This document shows, piece by piece, positions 16,903 to 26,659 of a stretch of DNA of 64,000 bases (positions are counted from its first letter, which is position 1; every line of letters begins with the position of its first letter). The position numbers were made by a program, and so were the translations under genes. The notes below the pieces were generated by a model. That model saw nothing but the letters and a program-made list of their open reading frames with translations. It did not search any database and was not told the DNA's origin. Source of the stretch: Actinokineospora diospyrosa (lineage in GTDB: Bacteria; Actinomycetota; Actinomycetes; Mycobacteriales; Pseudonocardiaceae); NCBI RefSeq assembly GCF_024171925.1, contig NZ_JAMTCO010000006.1, positions 310,001 to 374,000 of the forward strand, read 5' to 3'.

Positions 16903-19900
16903 ATGAGTCGAACGGAGCGTCCGCTAGAGGGCGACGATGAACTAGTGCGGTTTGCGAGCGATTTGCGAGCATTGCGCAAAGAAGCGGGAAATCCGACTTA
17001 TCGAGAGCTTGCCGCGCGAGCACACTATTCCATCGCGACGTTGTCGAGTGCGGCCAATGGACGGAGCCTACCCAGTCTCGCTGTCCTCCAAGCTTATGTG
17101 CGCGCGTGCGGGGGAGACAGCGGAGCGTGGGAGCGGCGGTGGCGTGCCCTGGCTGCGGAAGCCCCTGCGGAGGACAGCGGGGAAGCGGACCAGGAAGCGG
17201 CGCCATATCGAGGACTGGCCGCCTTCACAGCCGAGGACGCGGAATGGTTCTTCGGCCGGGAAGACGTCGTGACCAGCGTGGTCGACCGACTGGCCGGCGA
17301 TCGCTTCCTGGCGGTCTTCGGAGCCTCCGGCGCGGGCAAGACGTCATTGCTGCGCGCCGGTGTCGTACCCGCTTGGCGACGCAAGGGCAAGCACGTCAAC
17401 CACCGCCCGGTCATCGTCTTCACCCCGGGCTCCAGACCGGTGGAGGAGTGCGCTGTCCAGGTTGCCAACACGTTCGGCCACACCGTGCCCCAGGTGCTCG
17501 CCGACCTGACCGCGGGTCCAGAGAACCTGCACCGGTTGTGCCTGCAAGGCCTGGCAGGGCATCCCGACGCCGAGTTGCTGATCGTGGTCGACCAACTGGA
17601 GGAACTGTTCACGCTCTGCCACGACCACCACGAACGAGAACAGTTCCTCGCCATGCTCCTGGCCACCGCCCAGGCGCCGACCAGCCGCTGTCGGGTCGTG
17701 CTGTGCGCGCGGGCGGACTTCCTGCCGCACTGCGCGCAACACCCCGACCTCGCCACCGCGCTAAGCGCTGCGGTCATCACCTTCGGGCCAATGGGCACAG
17801 CCGACCTCCGCCGCGCGATCACCGCCCCCGCAGTGCACGCGGGCTGCGTCGTCGAAGGCGCTTTGGTGACCGAACTCGTGGCCCGGGCATCGGGGCAGGT
17901 GGGGATGCTGCCGCTGCTGGCGCACGCCCTGCTCCAGACCTGGCGCAAACGACGGGGCACCACCCTCACGCTGGACGGCTACCAGGCCACCGGAGGCCTG
18001 GAGGGCGCGCTCGCCCGCACCGCCGAGGCGATCCACGACTCGCTCACGCCCGCGCGGCAACTCGTGCTGCGTGCCCTGATGATGCGCTTGGTCGCCTTCG
18101 GCGAGGGGACCAGCGACACCAAACGACGCCTCCGGCGCCACGAACTCGACGGCTTGGCCGACATCGACCCGATGCTCGAGCAGATGGCCCGCGCGCGACT
18201 GGTCGTGCTCGACGAGCACACCGTCGAACTCAGCCACGAAGTCCTCATCGACGCGTGGCCGCGATTGCGCACCTGGCTCGACGAGGGCCGCGACGACCTG
18301 CGCGTCCAACGGCACATCACCGAGGCGACCGATGTCTGGCTGCGGCACGACCGCGACCCGGGTGCGCTCCTGCGCGGTGCCCGGCTCGCCGCCGCGGGCG
18401 AGTGGGTCGAGGCCAGGGGCGACCAGCACACCCTGAACCGGGATGAACACGAGTTCGTGCTGGCGGGCGTCGCCGCGCGCGCCAGGGAACGGCACACCAC
18501 CCGCCGCAGGGTCCGGCAGTTGCGCGCGCTCGCGCTGGGACTCGCGGTCCTGCTCGTCGCCATGACCGCCATCAGCGTCGTCGCCCTGCGGCAACGCCAC
18601 GAGGCGGTCGAGGCCCAGCGGGTCGGCCTGTCCCGCCAGCTCGCCGCCCAGGCCGAGGTACTCAGCGCGTCGTCCCCTGGGGAAGCCAGGAGTCTGGCCG
18701 CGCGTGCCTACCGCACCGCGTCGACACTGGAGGCCCGCAGCGTGCTGCTGAGCTTGTCCGCTCGTCGCCAGCAGCGGCAGACCTTCTCCTTGGGGAGCAA
18801 CACGCTGATCGAAGTCGGATTCACCCCGGACAGCGCGGACGTCCGAATCGTTGACACCACGGGCGCCCAGTGGGGCATGAGGCTCGCCGACCACAAGATG
18901 TACGCGGGGGACTTCGGGTCCGAGCAGGCGACCGCGGCCGCGCTGAGTGCGGACAGCGGGGCGGTCGCGGTCGGCTTCCCCGGTGGCCGCTTGGTCGTGC
19001 GAGACGTGGCCGTTGGTGAGGGATCGGATGTGTGGAACCCGTCGACCAGTTCGGTGGCCACCATCGGTGCCATCGCGTTCGGCGCGGATGGCACCCGGTT
19101 CGCCACCGCTCACGAGGACGGCGGGATCCGGCTGTGGAACCGGGGAACCGCGTCCGAACAAGCGACGTTGGGCCACCTGCCTGCGACCGTTGACGCCCTC
19201 GCGTTCGCGCCGGACGGTCGTACCGTGGCGAGTGCCAGCCGGGACGGGGCCGTGACGCTGTGGAACACCGAGACCAAAGCCCGTGAGGCCGTGCTGACCG
19301 GCCCCGCCGTCTCGTCGCTCGGGTACAGCCCAACGGGGCACCTCCTGGCAGGGGTGGACGGGGCTGGGCAGGTCGTTCTGTGGGACCTCACCACTCGGGT
19401 CGCGATCACCCTCGACCACCAGGACGGCACGGCTCGTGCGCTGGCCTTCAGCACCACCGGCCTGCTCGCGGTCGCCATGTCGAACCAGCAGGTCGTGCTG
19501 TGGGACACCGAGCACCGGATTCCGCGCGCCACGCTGAGCGGTCACGAGACCGACGTGCACGCGGTGGCCTTCGACCGGACCGGGACCCACCTCGCCGTGG
19601 CCGGGGAGCGCGGGAACGTCGCGGTCTGGGACCTCACCCGGTCGCCGGTGATCCACGCGGGGCTGGTCACCGGACTCGCCTTCGACCCGCGCGGTGAGGT
19701 CTTGGCCGTGGCTGACTACGACCGCATGGCACTGTGGGACCTCGCGGACCGCAGGCCGCGCCAGGTGCTGCCCCGGCAGATCCTTGCCCTGGCCTACGAC
19801 CCGTCCGGTGGCGGCCTGGCGACCGCCGCCCGCGATCGGCTCGAACTGTGGGACCCCGCTGACCTGCGCGCACCGCTGAAATCCGACCTCGCGCGCACCT

Positions 19901-20502
19901 TCACCCCCGACCGCCTGGTATTCAGCGCGCCGGGACAGGTGCTGGGCATCTCCGACGACACGCTCACCAGCTGGGACACCCGACGGCCGGACCCGGCTGT
20001 CCTGCGACCGCCCGGACCGGGGTACACGCACTACCTGAGCACCAACGGTCAGCTCGCCGCGGTGTCCGGCGATGAGTTCGCCCTCGCCGTGGTGGACCTC
20101 CGCACGTCAACGCCCAGATCGGTCCTGCCGGGGCACGAGGCCCCGGTGCGGTGGGCCGAGTTCAGCCCCGACGGCCGCGCGCTGGCCTCGGTCGACGCCA
20201 AGGTGCCGGTGGTGCGGGTCTGGGACCTCGACACGGGTGGGCGCACCGACCTTCCCGGGTACCGGGACTGCCCCGGCGAACCCCGCTTCAGCCCCGACCG
20301 GCGCCTGCTCGCCTACTGCGGCGTGGACAACACCATCACCCTCTGGGACAACACCCGGCGGGAACCGCTGGCCATCCTCAGTGGACACACCGACGCGGTG
20401 CGCGCGCTGGCCTTCAGCCCCACCGGCGACCGACTGGCCACCGCCGACAACGACGGCAACGTCCTCCTGTGGAGCACCGACGCCGACCACGAGGTGGGCT
20501 GA
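16903..20502 (+). CDS. XRE-HTH / nSTAND1 NTPase / WD40 protein
   Basis: A 1199-residue signal-transduction ATPase. The N-terminus has a lambda-repressor-like helix-turn-helix (about residues 12-75, SIATLSSAANGRSLPS). A STAND NTPase follows, with P-loop GASGAGKT at 140-147 and a Walker B-like LLIVVDQLEEL near 225-237. One membrane-like helix is near 545-567, and the C-terminal half is a WD40 beta-propeller with many LWD/LWN strand endings. ATG 16903 is chosen because SRTERPLEG matches the usual family N-terminus; ATG 16891 is four codons upstream. Such proteins are thought to be inducer-activated scaffolds, some acting in phage defence or development; the ligand and role here are unknown. Confidence 0.88.
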   Translation: MSRTERPLEGDDELVRFASDLRALRKEAGNPTYRELAARAHYSIATLSSAANGRSLPSLAVLQAYVRACGGDSGAWERRWRALAAEAPAEDSGEADQEAAPYRGLAAFTAEDAEWFFGREDVVTSVVDRLAGDRFLAVFGASGAGKTSLLRAGVVPAWRRKGKHVNHRPVIVFTPGSRPVEECAVQVANTFGHTVPQVLADLTAGPENLHRLCLQGLAGHPDAELLIVVDQLEELFTLCHDHHEREQFLAMLLATAQAPTSRCRVVLCARADFLPHCAQHPDLATALSAAVITFGPMGTADLRRAITAPAVHAGCVVEGALVTELVARASGQVGMLPLLAHALLQTWRKRRGTTLTLDGYQATGGLEGALARTAEAIHDSLTPARQLVLRALMMRLVAFGEGTSDTKRRLRRHELDGLADIDPMLEQMARARLVVLDEHTVELSHEVLIDAWPRLRTWLDEGRDDLRVQRHITEATDVWLRHDRDPGALLRGARLAAAGEWVEARGDQHTLNRDEHEFVLAGVAARARERHTTRRRVRQLRALALGLAVLLVAMTAISVVALRQRHEAVEAQRVGLSRQLAAQAEVLSASSPGEARSLAARAYRTASTLEARSVLLSLSARRQQRQTFSLGSNTLIEVGFTPDSADVRIVDTTGAQWGMRLADHKMYAGDFGSEQATAAALSADSGAVAVGFPGGRLVVRDVAVGEGSDVWNPSTSSVATIGAIAFGADGTRFATAHEDGGIRLWNRGTASEQATLGHLPATVDALAFAPDGRTVASASRDGAVTLWNTETKAREAVLTGPAVSSLGYSPTGHLLAGVDGAGQVVLWDLTTRVAITLDHQDGTARALAFSTTGLLAVAMSNQQVVLWDTEHRIPRATLSGHETDVHAVAFDRTGTHLAVAGERGNVAVWDLTRSPVIHAGLVTGLAFDPRGEVLAVADYDRMALWDLADRRPRQVLPRQILALAYDPSGGGLATAARDRLELWDPADLRAPLKSDLARTFTPDRLVFSAPGQVLGISDDTLTSWDTRRPDPAVLRPPGPGYTHYLSTNGQLAAVSGDEFALAVVDLRTSTPRSVLPGHEAPVRWAEFSPDGRALASVDAKVPVVRVWDLDTGGRTDLPGYRDCPGEPRFSPDRRLLAYCGVDNTITLWDNTRREPLAILSGHTDAVRALAFSPTGDRLATADNDGNVLLWSTDADHEVG

Positions 20503-20585
20503 CGGCGGTTCGGTCGCGCGAGCGGTTGTACGCGATCGTGTGAGCGGGGTCGTGGGGGAGGGGGGTGGCTGGTAGCAACAGGGCC

Positions 20586-21281
20586 ATGAGTGCTGCGTGG
20601 ATGAGAAAAGCGATGTTGTTGGCGGCCGTGTGCCTGGTGGCCTGGGGGCCGGTCGCCCAGGCTCGGGTGTTGGCGAGTTCGCCGATCACCGGGGCGGGGT
20701 TGACCATCGACTTCTACGGGGCGCTTGATCTTGGGGCTCAAGGGGTCACGGAGAGCACCATCGGCGGGTCCGGGCACATCGATGGTGATGTGAACCTGAA
20801 GGTCGCCAAGGGCAGTTCGATCTCGTACAGCCGCGCGTTCACCGGCGGTCGGGTCCTGCTGCTGGGCGGCGTCCGGCTCGCCAAGGGGGCCGACACCGTG
20901 CTGATCTCCGGGATGTCGGTGACCGTGGCGACCGGGGTGATCACCGCCAAGGTCGGTGGTCAGGCGGGGGTCCGGGTCGGCGTGGTCAACTCCCACACCA
21001 CCGTCGAGGCCGTCAAGCGGGTCGGGTCGAGCACGGTCACCCTCAAGCTGGCCGAGGCCGGGATCACCCTCGACCCCGACTTCGCTGCCGCGGTCAACGA
21101 CGCGCTCGGCACGGCCCTGACCACCGGCACGGCAGGCCGGGCCACCCTCGACGTCGACATCGACCTGGTTCGCGGCCACGCGCCCGACGCGGACCTGCTC
21201 ACGGCCCTCGGCCTCGACGCCGACCTCGGTCTCGCCGAGCTGCTGGCCCTGAACCTGGACCTGGACATCAACCTCGGCTAG
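20586..21281 (+). CDS. Secreted protein of unknown function
   Basis: A 231-residue protein with an N-terminal export signal (RKAMLLAAVCLVAWGPVAQA, likely cleaved near residue 25). The mature part is low in charge and rich in Gly, Val, Thr and Asp, with alternating hydrophobic residues suggesting a beta-rich fold. The C-terminus is an acidic Leu/Asp repeat (LGLDADLGLAELLALNLDLD). I do not recognise a family. ATG 20586 is chosen because it starts just before the signal peptide. A perfect hairpin lies 44 bp downstream. Confidence 0.65.
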   Translation: MSAAWMRKAMLLAAVCLVAWGPVAQARVLASSPITGAGLTIDFYGALDLGAQGVTESTIGGSGHIDGDVNLKVAKGSSISYSRAFTGGRVLLLGGVRLAKGADTVLISGMSVTVATGVITAKVGGQAGVRVGVVNSHTTVEAVKRVGSSTVTLKLAEAGITLDPDFAAAVNDALGTALTTGTAGRATLDVDIDLVRGHAPDADLLTALGLDADLGLAELLALNLDLDINLG

Positions 21282-21324
21282 GGCTAACCCCAGGCCGAGG
21301 GCTCGCACAGAGACCACCGGTGAC

Positions 21325-21360
21325 ATCGCCTCCTCGAACCACGCGGTTCGAGGAGGCGAT
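21325..21360 (+). terminator. Perfect 16-bp stem hairpin
   Basis: ATCGCCTCCTCGAACC and its exact reverse complement flank a 4-nt loop (21341-21344), 44 bp after the stop of the secreted-protein gene. It is a strong candidate terminator without a T-tract. Confidence 0.75.
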
Positions 21361-21898
21361 CGCGTTCAGGGTCACCCGCCACGACCGGCCCGCCGCGCCG
21401 AGACGATTCCGGTGCGAGCAGTCGAGTTCGGTATCCCAGTCGGCCGCCGATAGCGGTTTATCGCGCCGATGGTGACAACTCCGGAATCGCTTCAGTGGTC
21501 GTTCGTGAGGATTGTTCAACGCTACCGGAATGTTACCAGTTGCCAGGTAGTGGCTGGTCGGCGCCGGATCAGCCACCCGTTCCCGGCCATTCAGGGCCAT
21601 ATCGTCGGCACGCCCGACATCAGACCTCGGGATAACAGATTTCACAGTTCGGAAACCGCGGCGCGATCACAGCCGCTCTTACCTGGCGGTTCACTGAAAT
21701 CACCACTTCTGGTCGATTTGCCGGATGTTGACAAACACCCATTCCCACCGCTGACTCCGTTGACCGCACCGCGACGGGCTCTGAATGCTCGTTGCGTTCG
21801 GTGACGAACGAGCACCTCCGCGTCGCCAGCACCGCCGCCGGGTGAGAGGCACCGGCGAGCTGTGCCGGGCACGCGTCCCTGCCCACGAGGAGAGCTCA
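21361..21898 (+). other. Non-coding upstream region of the metalloprotease gene
   Basis: This 538-bp stretch has lower GC than its surroundings and no convincing reading frame. It probably holds the promoter and 5' leader of the protease gene. A bulged stem (TGCTCGTT at 21786-21793 with AACGAGCA at 21807-21814) lies about 85 nt before the ATG. GAGGAGAG is the ribosome-binding site. Nothing else stands out. Confidence 0.5.
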
Positions 21899-23452
21899 AT
21901 GAAGCGCACGACGATGACGGCCGGGGTAGCCCTCGCCGTACTCGCCAGCGGTGTGGTCGCGTTCGCGGCACCACCGGTGTTCGCAGGCCAGGACCTCAAC
22001 CAGGCCCCGGACCGCCAGGCACTGGCGGTCTCGGCCGCCGACCGGGCCGCGGCCGGCGGCCTGGACGCCCTGGCCAAGGGCCCGGAGGAGGTCTACGCCA
22101 GGGACCTGGTCACCCCGTACCTCAACGACCTGTACTCGGTCAGCTACCAGCGCACCTGGCGCGGCGTCCCGGTCGTCGGCGGCGACGCGACCGTGCTGGT
22201 CAACGGCCAGGGCCAGGTCAAGGCCACGGTGGCCGGGACGAGGGCGGCGGTGGCCGTCCCCACCACCACCGCCAAGATCACCCAGGCCGCCGCCGAGCGG
22301 ACCGCGCGCGCCGCGCAGGCCAGCACCGGCAAGGCCGAGCCGAGCAGGCTGGTCGTCAAGGTCACCGAGGACAAGCCCGCGCTGGCCTGGGAGCAGTTGC
22401 TGGTCGGCACCAAGAAGGACGGCAGCCCCAGCCACCTGACCGTGTGGGTGGACGCGACCACCGGCGCCGTGCTGGACCAGGTCGAGGACGCCGCGGCGGG
22501 CTCGCTCAACAGCGAGCTCAACGGCCAGGTCACCATCACCACCTCGAAGTCCGGCAGCACCTACCGGCTGCTGGACACGACCCGTCCCGGCCTGCAGTGC
22601 GCGGACTACGCGAACAACACGGTCTTCTCGAAGTCGACCGACTCCTGGGGCACCGGCAACGGCACCAGCAAGGAGACCGGCTGCGGTGACGTGCTCTACG
22701 CCGCGCAGCAGGAGTGGAACATGCTCAAGGACTGGCTGGGCCGCAACGGCCACACCGGCTCCGGCCGCAGCTGGCCCGCCAAGGTCGGCCTGAACCAGCT
22801 CAACGCCTACTGGGACGGCTCGACGGTCACCATCGGCAAGAACTCCGCAGGCAAGTGGATCGCCTCGATGGACGTCGTCGGCCACGAGTACGGCCACGGC
22901 CTGGACCAGAACACCCCGGGCGGCACGTCCCGCGAGGCCGGTCTCGGCGAGGCCACCGGTGACATCTTCGGCGCGCTGACCGAGGCCTACGCCAACAACG
23001 CCAAGGACCGCCCCGACTACCTGGTCGGCGAGACCGTCGACCTGCAGGGCCGCGGCCCGATCCGCAACATGTACAACCCGTCGCTGGTCAACAGCGACCC
23101 GAACTGCTACAGCTCCTCGATCCCCAACACCGAGGTGCACAAGGCCGCGGGTCCGCTCAACCACTGGTTCTACCTGCTGGCCGAGGGTTCCAACCCCGGT
23201 GGCGGCAAGCCGACCAGCCCGACCTGCAACAGCACCACGGTCACCGGCGTCGGCATCCAGAACGCGGGCAAGATCTTCTACGGCGGCATGCTGCTCAAGA
23301 CCAGCGGCATGACCTACAAGAAGTACCGCGTCACCACCCTGACGGCCGCGAAGAACCTCGACGCGACCTGCAACCTGTACAACAAGACCAAGGCCGCGTG
23401 GAACGCGATCTCGCTGCCCGCCCAGGCTGGCGAGCCCACCTGCACCGCCTAG
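21899..23452 (+). CDS. Secreted M4 (thermolysin-like) metalloprotease precursor
   Basis: A 517-residue preproenzyme: signal peptide at residues 1-29, an FTP/PepSY-type propeptide to about 200, and the catalytic domain from about 205. Zinc ligands are H329 and H333 in HEYGH and E351 in [12 protein letters not shown]330 is the catalytic base and H414 ([14 protein letters not shown]) the transition-state histidine. The enzyme would be exported, self-process and degrade extracellular protein. ATG 21899 follows GAGGAGAG. The gene stands alone, with a hairpin after the stop. Confidence 0.95.
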   Translation: MKRTTMTAGVALAVLASGVVAFAAPPVFAGQDLNQAPDRQALAVSAADRAAAGGLDALAKGPEEVYARDLVTPYLNDLYSVSYQRTWRGVPVVGGDATVLVNGQGQVKATVAGTRAAVAVPTTTAKITQAAAERTARAAQASTGKAEPSRLVVKVTEDKPALAWEQLLVGTKKDGSPSHLTVWVDATTGAVLDQVEDAAAGSLNSELNGQVTITTSKSGSTYRLLDTTRPGLQCADYANNTVFSKSTDSWGTGNGTSKETGCGDVLYAAQQEWNMLKDWLGRNGHTGSGRSWPAKVGLNQLNAYWDGSTVTIGKNSAGKWIASMDVVGHEYGHGLDQNTPGGTSREAGLGEATGDIFGALTEAYANNAKDRPDYLVGETVDLQGRGPIRNMYNPSLVNSDPNCYSSSIPNTEVHKAAGPLNHWFYLLAEGSNPGGGKPTSPTCNSTTVTGVGIQNAGKIFYGGMLLKTSGMTYKKYRVTTLTAAKNLDATCNLYNKTKAAWNAISLPAQAGEPTCTA

Positions 23453-23465
23453 TACTCAGCTGAAC

Positions 23466-23499
23466 CAGGTGGGGTGGGGCCTCGGTCCCACCCCACCTG
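23466..23499. terminator. Bidirectional hairpin between convergent genes
   Basis: CAGGTGGGGTGGG (23466-23478) pairs exactly with CCCACCCCACCTG (23487-23499) over an 8-nt loop, between the protease stop (23452) and the end of the acetyltransferase gene (23514). Confidence 0.75.
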
Positions 23500-23513
23500 T
23501 CGTCGCGTCCCGC

Positions 23514-24050
23514 TCACCCGGCCGTCCACACGCCGAACCACTGCTCGGCGCCGAACTCCTCGAACAGCTCCACCTCGTCGAACCCCAGCTTCCCCGCGAG
23601 GCGCACCGAGCGCTCGTTGGCGGTCTGGGTGCACAGCACCGCGGGCTCACCGGGAAACGCCGCGGCGAACCAGTCGAGCGCCGCCTCGCACGCCTCGGCC
23701 GCGTAGCCGAACCCCCACGTCCGCGGCTGGAACAGGTAGCCGAACTCGACCTCCTCGACGTCCGGCCGCAGCCGCCCTGGTCGCTCCGCCTCCCGCCTGC
23801 CGAAGGTGATCACCCCGACCAGCTCCCCGTCGAGTTCCACGACGAAGACACCGGGCCGCTGCCCGGGCACCTCGGGTGTCGAGCGCTCGAGCTCGGCGCG
23901 TGGCTGCGGACCACCCAGGTAGGCGTACACCTCCGGCGAGGCGAACAGGTCGATGAACGCCGCGCGGTCCCGGGTTTGCGACGCCCGGAGTACAAGCCGC
24001 TCGGTCGTGATCGGGTCGGGCGGCCAGGCAACGGGTCCGAGCTCGGTCAT
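23514..24050 (-). CDS. GNAT-family N-acetyltransferase
   Basis: A 178-residue RimJ/RimL-like acetyltransferase. It has the ITTERLVLRA beginning, the GYLFQPRTWGFGYAAEA stretch that binds acetyl-CoA (equivalent to RxxGxG/A) and the ANERSVRLAGKLGFDEV C-terminal motif. It would acetylate an amino group on a protein or small molecule; the substrate is unknown. ATG 24050 is preferred to a TTG three codons upstream. Confidence 0.88.
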   Translation of the reverse strand: MTELGPVAWPPDPITTERLVLRASQTRDRAAFIDLFASPEVYAYLGGPQPRAELERSTPEVPGQRPGVFVVELDGELVGVITFGRREAERPGRLRPDVEEVEFGYLFQPRTWGFGYAAEACEAALDWFAAAFPGEPAVLCTQTANERSVRLAGKLGFDEVELFEEFGAEQWFGVWTAG

Positions 24051-24266
24051 GGCGGGCAACCTATCGCACGCCGGGGATCACCGAGGTCGTCCGCCGCGTA
24101 GTCCACAGTGGTGAAGCGCCTTGCCGTCCAATGACTGTCGCCGCGACTCGGCGTGTTGCGATCGAACGGGTGAAGCAGGGGCGTTCGGGTGCTGGTGTCA
24201 CGGTGGCGGGGGCAGCCTGGGTGCACGGTTGTGGCTCTGCGCGGGTTGTCGTGGAGGTGTCCGAGC

Positions 24267-26357
24267 ATGGAGGCACCGGAGGGCTCGTCGTTGCCCGGTG
24301 GTGGGCAGGTCGTGCGCAGTGAGCTGGTCGCCACGTCGGTGGGGCGGGTGGTGCAGGTCGGCGTGGTGCACGGCGGGCTGCACCTGCACGGACCGCCCGC
24401 GGTGGTGCCGCGTCAGTTGCCCGCCGCCTCGGACCGGTTCGTGGCGCGGACAGCCGAGTTGGCCGAGCTCGACGCGGCGGGCGCGACGGTCGTGATCGGC
24501 GGGGCGGGCGGGATCGGGAAGACGTGGTTGGCGCTGACGTGGGCGAACCGGCGGGTGGGGCGGTTCCCGGACGGGCAGTTGTTCGTCGACCTGCACGGAT
24601 TCAGCCCGGTCGAGGGGCCGATGGCTCCGGCGGTCGCGGTGCGGGGATTCCTTGACGCGCTCGGGGTCGAGGCGGGGCGGGTGCCGGACGGCTTGGCCGC
24701 GCAGGCGGCGCTGTACCGGAGTCTGGTCGCGGACAGGCGAATGCTGGTCGTGTTGGACAACGCGGCCACCACGGGGCAGGTCGAGCAGTTGCTGCCGGGC
24801 GGTCGCAGCGTCGTGGTGGTGACCAGCCGGGAGCGACTGGCCGGGCTGATCAGCCGCTACGGCGCGCACGCCCTGCGACTGGAACCGCTGGACGACAATG
24901 CGGCGTGGGCCCTGCTGGCCAAGCGGCTGGGGCGGGGGCGGATGACGGCAGCGGCGACCGAGCTGGTCGCGTTGTGCGGAGGGTCCGCGTTGGCGTTGAG
25001 CCTGGTCGCGGCCCGCGCCCAAGGGCAGCCACAGGTGCCGTTGACGGAGTTCGCGGCGGAGTTGCGGGAGTTCGGAGTGGACGCGCTCGACGATGACGAC
25101 CCGACGGCCAGCCTGCCCGCAGTGCTGTCCTTGTCGGTGCGGGGGTTGTCTGACTCGGCGCTAAGGGTGTTCTCGCTGGTGGGTGCAGCTCCAGGTCCGG
25201 ACATCAGCTTGCAGGCCGCCGCTGCCCTGACCGCGTTGCCGCTTCCCCGGATCCGCGCGGTGCTTCGCGCCCTGGAGGACGCGTCGCTGCTGACCCGGCA
25301 CCCGGACTCGCGCTACTCGATGCACGACCTGATCCGCGGGTACGCGACGGCCACAGCGCGCCCTGACGAGACCACCGAGGCACTGCGTCGGGTGGTCGAC
25401 TTCTACCTCCACACCGCCCACAGCGCCGATGTGTGCCTGTCCCCGCACCGCGCACCCATCGAACTTGACCCGCCTGCGCCAGGCTGCTTGCCACTCCAGC
25501 TCACCGATCAGACGGCCGCCCTGGACTGGTTCGAGGCCGAGCACCCGTGCCTGCTCGCCGCAGTCCGCGTCGCGGCCGACCACGGCTGGCACAAGGCCGT
25601 GTGGCGACTGGCGTGGAGCCTGAACACCTTCCACTACCGGCGCGGACACCTCCACGACCACCTCGCCCTCTGGCGGTCGGGCCTGGCCGCCGCCGAGCAA
25701 CTCGGTGACCCTGCCATCGAGATTCACGCCCACCGGCAACTAGGTCGGGCATGCACGCGGATGCGCCGCTTCGACGAAGGTCTAACTCACCTGCGCCAGG
25801 CCCTCACCCGACTCGAGCAGGCGGACGACCGCGCCGGCATGGCCTACACCCACCAAGCGATCGCGTCCGCCTGGGCGCAAAGAGGCGACGACCACCAGGC
25901 ATTGGAGCACGCCACCCAGGCCCTGCACCTGTTCCGCGCGCTGGGCATCGCCACCTGGGAAGCCATCACACTGACGATGGTGGGCGACCACACCGCCCGG
26001 CTGGGTGACCACGACCAAGCGCGCACCCAGTACCAAGCCGCCCTCGCCCTATACCGCGAACACAACAACCCCAGCGGCGAAGCAGACATCCGCTGCGGCT
26101 TGGCCTACATCGCCCACCACACCGGCAACCACACCGAGGCTGTCGACCACTACCAGCGAGCCCTGACCCTCTACCGCTCCCTCGGCGACACCTACGACAT
26201 CGGCCCCATCCTGGACAAACTCGGTGACCCCTACCTGGCCCTCGGCGAAACCGACCAAGCACGCACGGTGTGGCGCGAAGCTCTGGCCCTGTACGAAAAC
26301 CAGGGCCGAACCGAAGACGCTCAACGCCTCCACCACCAACTGGACGCCCTTGCCTAG
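24267..26357 (+). CDS. NB-ARC STAND NTPase with TPR repeats
   Basis: A 696-residue protein starting at ATG 24267, 8 nt after GGAGGT. A short N-terminal segment (VGRVVQVGVVHGGLHLH) is the tag often seen before NB-ARC domains in actinomycetes. The NB-ARC module has P-loop GGAGGIGKT (78-86), Walker B MLVVLDNA, VVVTSRERL and the MHD-like SMHDLIRGYA near 350-360. Tetratricopeptide repeats fill about residues 480-696. It resembles the AfsR regulator without the SARP DNA-binding domain, so it is probably a sensor or scaffold rather than a direct activator. Partner and ligand are unknown. Confidence 0.88.
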   Translation: MEAPEGSSLPGGGQVVRSELVATSVGRVVQVGVVHGGLHLHGPPAVVPRQLPAASDRFVARTAELAELDAAGATVVIGGAGGIGKTWLALTWANRRVGRFPDGQLFVDLHGFSPVEGPMAPAVAVRGFLDALGVEAGRVPDGLAAQAALYRSLVADRRMLVVLDNAATTGQVEQLLPGGRSVVVVTSRERLAGLISRYGAHALRLEPLDDNAAWALLAKRLGRGRMTAAATELVALCGGSALALSLVAARAQGQPQVPLTEFAAELREFGVDALDDDDPTASLPAVLSLSVRGLSDSALRVFSLVGAAPGPDISLQAAAALTALPLPRIRAVLRALEDASLLTRHPDSRYSMHDLIRGYATATARPDETTEALRRVVDFYLHTAHSADVCLSPHRAPIELDPPAPGCLPLQLTDQTAALDWFEAEHPCLLAAVRVAADHGWHKAVWRLAWSLNTFHYRRGHLHDHLALWRSGLAAAEQLGDPAIEIHAHRQLGRACTRMRRFDEGLTHLRQALTRLEQADDRAGMAYTHQAIASAWAQRGDDHQALEHATQALHLFRALGIATWEAITLTMVGDHTARLGDHDQARTQYQAALALYREHNNPSGEADIRCGLAYIAHHTGNHTEAVDHYQRALTLYRSLGDTYDIGPILDKLGDPYLALGETDQARTVWREALALYENQGRTEDAQRLHHQLDALA

Positions 26358-26436
26358 GCGCCAGTTGGCGCGCACGATGGCCAGGCAACCAAAAACTCGG
26401 CCTCGACGCTCGGTCTACGGGTAGCGAGGTACGAGG

Positions 26437-26477
26437 CTGTGGAGTTCCCCGGAGTCGGCCTCCGGGGAACTCCACAG
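26437..26477. terminator. 18-bp perfect hairpin, first of two near-identical copies
   Basis: CTGTGGAGTTCCCCGGAG (26437-26454) and its exact reverse complement (26460-26477) flank a 5-nt loop. It lies in the 302-bp gap between the convergent NB-ARC/TPR and lectin genes, where I see no other feature except the second copy. Confidence 0.75.
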
Positions 26478-26613
26478 GAGGACTGGCCAAACAGTCGCGG
26501 GCGCCTTCAGCCCATCGCTTTGCCGCCATCGCGAGCGGCGCAGTGCGTTCGTGGCCGCGCGCGAGAACAGGCGATCGTCGTCAGTCCGATGCCCCGTCTA
26601 CGAGGCACGATCC

Positions 26614-26655
26614 CTGTGGAGTTCCCCGGAGATCAATCCCCGGGGAACTCCACAG
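26614..26655. terminator. Second copy of the CTGTGGAGTTCCCCGG hairpin
   Basis: The same 16-nt arm (26614-26629) and its complement (26640-26655) flank a 10-nt loop, 177 bp from the first copy and 4 bp from the end of the lectin gene. The repeated arm sequence suggests duplication of a bidirectional terminator or a REP-like palindrome. Confidence 0.75.
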
Positions 26656-26659
26656 AGGA

